64,000 bases of DNA. Source: Kitagawia praeruptora. Its lineage: Eukaryota; Streptophyta; Magnoliopsida; Apiales; Apiaceae. The stretch lies in NCBI GenBank assembly GCA_037693485.1, contig CM075345.1, positions 91,098,001 to 91,162,000 on the forward strand, written 5' to 3'. The stretch's first letter is position 1; every line of letters starts with the position of its first letter. The notes under the pieces are model-generated. The model worked only from the letters and a program-made list of their open reading frames with translations. It searched no databases and was not told the DNA's origin. This document shows, piece by piece, positions 58,535-64,000 of the stretch. Position numbers and translations under genes: made by a program.

Positions 58535-58548
58535 ACGTGTCGACGTGG
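58535..58548 (+). promoter_or_regulatory. ABRE/G-box-like pair upstream of C's 3' ORF
   Basis: ACGTGTCGACGTGG contains ACGTGTC and GACGTGG, both ACGT-core bZIP words. It lies about 30 bases upstream of a TATA-like stretch and 160 bases before ATG 58706. A further CCACGTGG is at 58267. Confidence 0.4.
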
Positions 58549-58705
58549 GATAGTGGTCTGAAAGATTTGTGAAATATATTTATTTTGAAACTCTAATCGT
58601 GTAATTGCTTTCTCTAATTTCACATTCTCTAAAGCAAAAACACTCCCGAGTTTTCAAAATCACTAATCCATTTCAAGAATTTTTCAAGTTCTTTTCAGAT
58701 CAAAA

Positions 58706-61700
58706 ATGGCAGCTCAAAGAAGATTACCTAAATCAGTAGCCTTCAAGTTTGGTGACTTTGATTTTATGACAAACAATCATGTAGCAGCTATCACCAACAA
58801 GGAAGGAGTGTCAACTGATTTTCATTCAATCATGGACTTTTTGGCGTATGGACCATTAAGTTATGCATTGACAGCATCTCCACAGATTAATCAAGCAGCT
58901 GTTACACAAGCTTGGGAGAATGCTGAGGTAATTGATTCTACTCAGAGTCAATCAGGTAAGATTGTTCTACACTTAGGACAAGATTCTTTTGATATTACTG
59001 AATCTGTTGTTAATTCAGTACTTCACTTACCTGTTAGTTTGAATTATGAGAATGTACCATCTGATGATGATGTTAGAACTATGTTATCTGCATTAGGTTA
59101 TAATGGACCTTTAGATAACATGAGCCAGTTAAGAAGATCTTATCTTAGGAAAGAGTGGTCTTTCTTCTTTGATCAATTAGCTAAATGCTTTACTGGTAAA
59201 TGTACGTAGTTCTTTTGATCAAATTACTTCTGTTACTTCACATATTGCTTACAGTTTGCTTTATGACAGAGTAGTTAACATTGGTCACATTATCTTAAGT
59301 CGGATGTGTATTAAACTTGGGTTAAGAGATCAAAACAGGAAAATGGTTTATTATCATAGATTTATACAATTGTTTATTAACCATTTTATTCCTGATGTTG
59401 AAGCTAGATTTGGTAGAGAACATTGTGTTTCTTCTTATGTACAGCAAAAGAGAATTTTCTCTGACATTACAAAGAAGGACAATGAAAAGAATCTAGATGA
59501 AATACCTGCAATTCATTATCCACATCATGTTCAGGTAATTCTTAAAACTCATCTTCCTACTCTCTACAATTCTTCTTTCTTTTGTGGTGAAATGGCTCAG
59601 GAATCTCATTTGGAGGAGAACCCACCCGTGTCTACCCAAGTAGCCCAAAACATTATAGTCTCTGAAACAATTCAAGAACAAAGTTTTAATCCACAGCCTA
59701 TTGTTTCAAAGAAACCAACCTCTGGTGTTTCTCAAAAGACATCAGTTGTAAGGAAGAGAAGATTTTTTGTGTCAAGTAGTAGTAGTTTTAGTGAAGATGA
59801 TGATAATATATCTCTTGCTGAGAGAGAAAAGTTGAAGGCTGCAATTCGACTTTCTAAGCTAGGACAAAGAGATGAAGCACCTAGTCACAGCCAGGCTGCA
59901 GTTTCTCAAAAGACTGTAGTACTTAAAAAGGGAAAACAGTTATTGGATACTGTCTCTCAGAAAACTGTGTCTATTGAAAACGGATCTCATCCCAAGATCA
60001 ATTCTGTGTCTACACCTCTTGAGTCTTCTCAGGATAAATCTTTTGCTCACTATACCAGGAGAACAAGGAGAAAGATTCAATTGTCACCTACACACACAGA
60101 GTCTAGTCCAACTAATATCATGCAGGTCTCTACAAATGAAGCTACAATCAAGTCAGCAAATAACCATAGAGATCTGGATATTGATTCTTCATGGGAAACT
60201 ACTTTATCATACAGACTGGCTATGGGACTAATTTCTCTCAAAGTGAAGTTGTCAAGGCCTGTTCTAGATTTTCTGGTTGAAAGAGTACCAAAACTTTTAT
60301 TTCCAGATGAAAATGGACTTCTACATCAAAGACTTGACTTAATGAAGATGTATTTCTATGTATCTGTCAGAAGGCAATTAGTCTAGAAATTTGGACTCTC
60401 GAAGCATGTTGCACTTCAATCACTTCATGTATATTTATTTGACAAGGATGTCATTATTGAAGATGCTTCAGCCCAAGGTGAACAACTGGAGGAAGTAGAT
60501 AGTGGAATGCAGTCAACAGAAGATACTATTGCACTAGTGGTGGATAGTAGGATAGATCAGATCACAGTCACTGCAACACAAGAACCATCTAGTCAGAGGT
60601 TGGATGACTCAGGAGCTGTGATAGCTGATGTTGAAAGATCTTCTGTGATGACTGAAATTGCAAGTGAGACACCCTATGATATGGGAGGAATAACTTTGAC
60701 TGATTTTCTTGAAGATCAAACAAATATTATTCAGTCAGAGTCTATCCACCTTGAGGGTGAGTCTCAGCAAACAACACTTAAAGACGGTGATATACTAACT
60801 ATGGTGTCTAATGAAGTATTACTGAAGACATCAGAGTCTAGTAAAGAACCTGAAAGTGGTATACTGGAGCCTGTAGTCTCTGGAAGGAAAGAAGATGTTT
60901 GTGAGGGTTCAGAGACTATAGCAGCTCACTCCTTGGAGAAAACCTCAAGCCCCTTGCCAAATGAGGAACCCTCTCTCCTTGTGAGTTCAGGTATAAAAAC
61001 TTCTTCTAAACTCTATTTTTCTGTAGGTCATGAGAGCACTTATTCGAATTTGAGTGATACACTTGAAAAGATGGATATTGATCCACAATCAGAGCGGCTG
61101 GCTCCTGACCAGGCAAAAGGAGAGGTAGAAAGAGTGTTGACTTTAGATAGTCAAAGTGAGATTGAGGGTATGGATGATCAACTCCATAGTGAGGGAGAGA
61201 AAATTAGGAAACCATCGTTTGATTTCTGAGATCAGGTTTTTCCTGAATCTTGGTCTAATAATCTTGGTATGGATGCTGGTACTTATTCTTTTATCAAGAT
61301 GTATGAGAAGAATGACTTAGCAAAACACAACTCAAAGACAGAAGTTAAAGCTCAGAAGCAAAAAGAAAGGCTTGCAGGAATTATCAACAGAAGAGGTGAA
61401 AGGCTAAGACAAACTTCTACATTATCAGTACCAGAATATATTTCTAATGATCCAAGTATTCCTTTGTTTGTACTTCCAATATCAGCCAGAATTGAGACAT
61501 CAACAGTATCTGATCAATCTAAGGAGGAGTCAGGTTTTGAAGATGTTGGTAAACAGAATACTGATGAATGACAAGATGATCATATTGCAGCTTCAGATCA
61601 GAAAGATGAAGATGTTTGTAACTCTAATCGAGTTTTGTTACTTGAATATCATTCTACACGGGCAACTTCTTCTACAAGACTTGAATCTGAAGATATTCCA

Positions 61701-62012
61701 AACACTTCAAACATTGAAGTCAATTCTGAAATTCTACAAGACATTCAGAAATCTCAAGTTGAAATTCAATCAAGACTTCAAACACTTAAAGATAACCAAG
61801 TCACTATTATGGAAAATCAAGCAGTTCTGATGAATCTCATTTGTTCTGTTACTGAATCTCTTGGAATTAATGTTGCTGATGTCAAAAAGGGGGAGATAAA
61901 GACAATTCAAAGACAACAACAACAGACTGGGGATAAAAGACGAACTGGGGGAGATAAATATTGTGACAGAGGTGAATCTCATCATGGAAGTGGTAAAGGA
62001 AAAGAAGCGTAA
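58706..62012 (+). pseudogene. Element C 3' ORF (extra ORF in env-like position), broken
   Basis: ATG 58706 (AAAAATGGCAGC) starts MAAQRRLPKSVAFKFGDFDF. The N-terminal domain shares LRKEWSFFFDQLAKCF and KRIFSDITKKD with element A's 3' ORF. A one-base shift near 59200 moves the frame, which then runs to 62012 with stops at 60384, 61227 and 61569. The middle is serine- and acid-rich low complexity with a basic patch (VVRKRRFFVSSSSS) that could be a nuclear signal. The C-terminal part has a coiled coil (about 61700-61860) ending ADVKKGE over a GGGGGAG tract, as in A. The ORF then ends about 40 codons later, whereas A has a further ~350-codon module. There is no signal peptide or clear membrane helix. 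The function is unknown. Confidence 0.78.
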
Positions 62013-62177
62013 AATAGTTGAATTCTTTCATCTAAGTACTGGATACTATGTCTATATCTAAGAAGAGGAGGTACTTAACTTCATGATTTCTGAATTCATA
62101 AATTCTATTCTGATTGTATTGTTATATGTTTTGACATCAACAACTCAGATTTATGCTTCAGATTTTAAAGCATAAAT

Positions 62178-62187
62178 AGGGGGAGAT
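62178..62187 (+). other. Polypurine tract of C
   Basis: AGGGGGAGAT abuts the 3' LTR start TGTTAGG. Confidence 0.9.
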
Positions 62188-62938
62188 TGTTAGGAATAAT
62201 TCATGAGTTGTGATGTTAAGAATAGAATTTTACTTATACTTCTTGTATATCCTGATTTTATAAAGGATTTAGCACCTTGTATAGGAAATATGTGTTAGAC
62301 AGTTATCTGTAAAGTTTAGTCAGAAATGAACAGTGCATCAAGTACTATATGTCAGGAACTGAGATCGAATCCTGATATGTCAAGTCAAATACTGATCAAG
62401 TACTGATAGGATGGTTAGATCCTGATGCAATAAGGAATCCTGATATCAATCGTGTTACTGATGATGTCATTATGGATGCTACAGAAACTGGCAAGTGCTA
62501 TAAAACATGATCGTTGTTTGAAGAACAAGCAAGAAGATTTCATGAAGGAAAGAATTTTCTATTGATGGAAACTATCAACTGAAAGGCAGAACATTGTCAT
62601 GTATAGATTATCTTTCTGTAATTAGTTGATAGGTAGCATTATAAATACTTTCTCAATATCATTGTAAAAGAGCGATTGTGATTGAACGAATTGTAAGTTC
62701 GTTAGAAGCTCTGTATAAGGTTTGTATTCGAAAGTTCGAAACAAACAGAGAGAGAGATTTATTTTGTCAGCAGCTGCTAAAGGTATTGTACACCTTTGGT
62801 AGAGTTTGTATTTGATCTTATTAATACAAACAGAGTTTGATTCATTCGTTTATTATTTTTCATATAACCAAGCAAAAATCAGACACGATTATATAACTTG
62901 TATTCAACCCCCCCTTCTACAAGTTATTCGAGTTAACA
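62188..62938 (+). repeat. Element C 3' LTR
   Basis: This 751-bp LTR matches 41911-41969 plus 50939-51632 without B. It ends CGAGTTAACA followed by TAAGG. It has a shorter C-run than the 5' copy. Confidence 0.94.
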
Positions 62939-62943
62939 TAAGG

Positions 62944-62999
62944 TGTAGGAGATCTGTCTCTAGCTGAGCGGAAATCATCAAGTCCTGAGGTAGTCATCT
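62944..62999 (-). pseudogene. Element G upstream ORF, start fragment
   Basis: Minus ATG at 62999 gives MTTSGLDDFRSARDRSPTP before the C insertion site. Beyond C (41905 downward) the phase meets a TAG, and a one-base change is needed to enter the MDSDSED frame. TTTTGTAG immediately before the ATG looks like a splice acceptor, so an upstream exon is possible. Confidence 0.4.
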
Positions 63000-64000
63000 A
63001 CAAAAGCACAAGTAACTTCGGTCACAACAGGTTCTAATCGATTAGATACTTATATAGATATACTTATGAGTAAAATGAACTTTGTGTACCTGAACTTTGG
63101 CGAAGACACCACTTGCAATACTATCATTCTTAAAATACCACGTGCAATACCAAGTAATGGATTTACTTAAATTTCGTGTACCGCCGTCTACCTATTTATA
63201 ATGGCGTTAGAATCCCAGGGGCAAATCAGTCTTTTCCACCCTAATAAATAGTGAATGCAATATGCATACAACTTATAACCTCAAGTCTCATCATGCAAAG
63301 TTTAAACTCCGACAGCTATGCACACTTCTTCTATTATTCCCTAATAACCCTTCAGCGTGACACCAAACAAGATATTCTGATAATATTCTTCTGATCAACG
63401 ACTTCGGCCTAGTGTAACTCATTTCAATTTACTAAGAAAAACTAGCTACTTACATATTCAAGATGGTGACTAAAACTGGCTTCCCATCAGCAATTCAGAA
63501 GACACGCGAGTACAATTAATCTCCTCTCATTAATAACACAAAATGCAACAATGCATATATCGTTGAACAAAGATTAATTAGATCATCAAAAAAGATACCA
63601 AAGTATAGAATTCAAGATTTTAGTCTCAACAAAGTAACAAACTTTATCCGTAAAACTTAATAGAGAGCCACAAACCAAACTACAAGCATAGCACTAAGAA
63701 GACTAATTAACCCTCTTCTATGCTCCAACAACTTCAGTCTCTCCCTCTACCATTGCCGCCGACGGTGGTTTTCCGACAAACCCAAAAACTCAACAAAAAT
63801 CGATAAACTTACTACCAACATGCTCCAAATTTAATATTCTACACTAGCCCATCATCCACAACATCATCAAAAATCAAAATCATAAAAAATGAAATTAAAA
63901 CGAAATAGGTTTTAAACAAAAAAAATTTCTTTACCAAAATACGATATCTATCACTTTAAATTACTCTCCACATCAAGATAAACAAAGATTAAGCATCAAA
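63000..64000. other. Right flank, no gene recognised
   Basis: At 63060-63240 there is a stretch whose minus strand includes GGTGTCTTCGCCAAAGTTC, CACGTGGTATT and GATTTGCCCCTGGGATTC. It has the look of an anonymous dispersed plant repeat. The rest is AT-rich. A CG-richer patch at 63750-63775 (GCCGCCGACGGTGG) resembles a plant 5' leader, but its only minus-strand frame is very short. No LTR end or tRNA primer site for G is seen, so G's 5' end is presumably further right. Confidence 0.45.

Larger units (their letters stand above)
57299..58705 (+). other. Spacer of C between pol and 3' ORF
   Basis: It holds an antisense ORF (57769-58038) and, between that and the 3' ORF, 667 bp with promoter-like motifs. 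TGACGTCA lies at 57473-57480. Repeated ATCAGGAT/ATCAGTAT words also found in the LTR cluster at 57440-57530 and 58297-58345. CCACGTGG is at 58267-58274, ACGTGTC at 58535-58541 and a TATA-like TATATTTATT at 58575-58584. Regulatory roles are inferred from motifs. Confidence 0.65.
41911..62938 (+). mobile_element. Element C: SIRE-type Ty1/copia retrotransposon with nested B
   Basis: LTRs of about 752 bp (TGTTAGGAATAA to CGAGTTAACA) are flanked by TAAGG at 41906-41910 and 62939-62943. Order: 5' LTR (split by B), tRNA-Met primer site, gag, pol, spacer with antisense ORF, 3' ORF, polypurine tract, 3' LTR. It is related to A but diverged, with a different LTR. By eye the LTRs differ at roughly 2% of positions. 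It is inserted in G's upstream ORF. Confidence 0.93.
13085..64000 (-). mobile_element. Element G: old Ty3/gypsy chromovirus-like element (Tekay/Del type), split by nested insertions
   Basis: Pieces in one order and orientation form a single minus-strand element: 3' LTR from 13085, pol 14657-17466, gag 27478-28549, leader 28550-29414, and an upstream ORF at 29415-29810, 41320-41905 and 62944-62999. Removing D, E and C with their 5-bp duplications rejoins the coding sequence in phase or close to it. The GGGGGCGTCACA end of the LTR (minus strand) and the pol type suggest the Tekay/Del lineage. The 5' LTR and primer site are not found before 64000, so the right boundary is open. The 3' end of integrase, and any chromodomain, is missing. 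Confidence 0.75.

Noticed and set aside
63700..63800. Host gene start with a GC-rich leader
   Set aside because: Only a very short minus-strand frame is open, and no splice-linked continuation is visible.

Overview
The window looks like heterochromatic DNA from a plant, probably a eudicot. It is a nest of LTR retrotransposons. Primer-binding sites complementary to plant initiator tRNA-Met and tRNA-Asp, plant Ty1/copia and Ty3/gypsy polyproteins, long AT-rich spacers and many decayed reading frames all point there. I recognise no intact host gene, rRNA, tRNA gene or CRISPR array. The species cannot be fixed from the sequence.

Layout, left to right. (1) Positions 1-722 are a minus-strand LTR of the same family as element C. 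It is inserted in the 5' LTR of element A, a plus-strand SIRE-type copia element (to 12325) with gag, pol and a long extra 3' ORF. (2) After 759 bp of unassigned DNA, the rest of the window is one old minus-strand gypsy chromovirus-like element, G. Its 3' LTR ends at 13085 and its pol, gag and an unusual ORF upstream of gag run rightward. A CACTA-like transposon end (14482-14656) replaces the end of its integrase. (3) G is split by three insertions with 5-bp target duplications: D (17472-27472, CAACT), E (29816-41314, AGTAG) and C (41911-62938, TAAGG). D and E are plus-strand Athila-like gypsy elements. C is a plus-strand SIRE-like copia element. (4) Second-level insertions are solo LTR F inside the 5' LTR of E (30226-31494) and element B inside the 5' LTR of C (41970-50933, CTTGT). 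B is a minus-strand copia element whose Gag core is missing.

How the parts work together: each element carries LTR promoter, tRNA primer site, Gag, protease, integrase, reverse transcriptase and RNase H (copia order PR-IN-RT-RH, gypsy order PR-RT-RH-IN), polypurine tract and LTR. All protein genes here carry stops or frameshifts, so the copies look non-autonomous. In several elements most stops are explained by CAG/CAA to TAG/TAA changes, as expected from deamination of methylated cytosines.

The most interesting material lies outside the standard domains. It includes a tandem array of structured hairpins with compensatory differences in A (7044-7250), an exact 29-bp-period hairpin array in the leader of B (48271-48353), and a short antisense ORF with its own TATA box in C (57769-58038). 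That ORF faces the large 3' ORF across a G-box/ABRE-rich spacer. There are also repeated internal polypurine tracts, LTRs and 3' tails shuffled between D, E and F, and an extra ORF ahead of gag in G.
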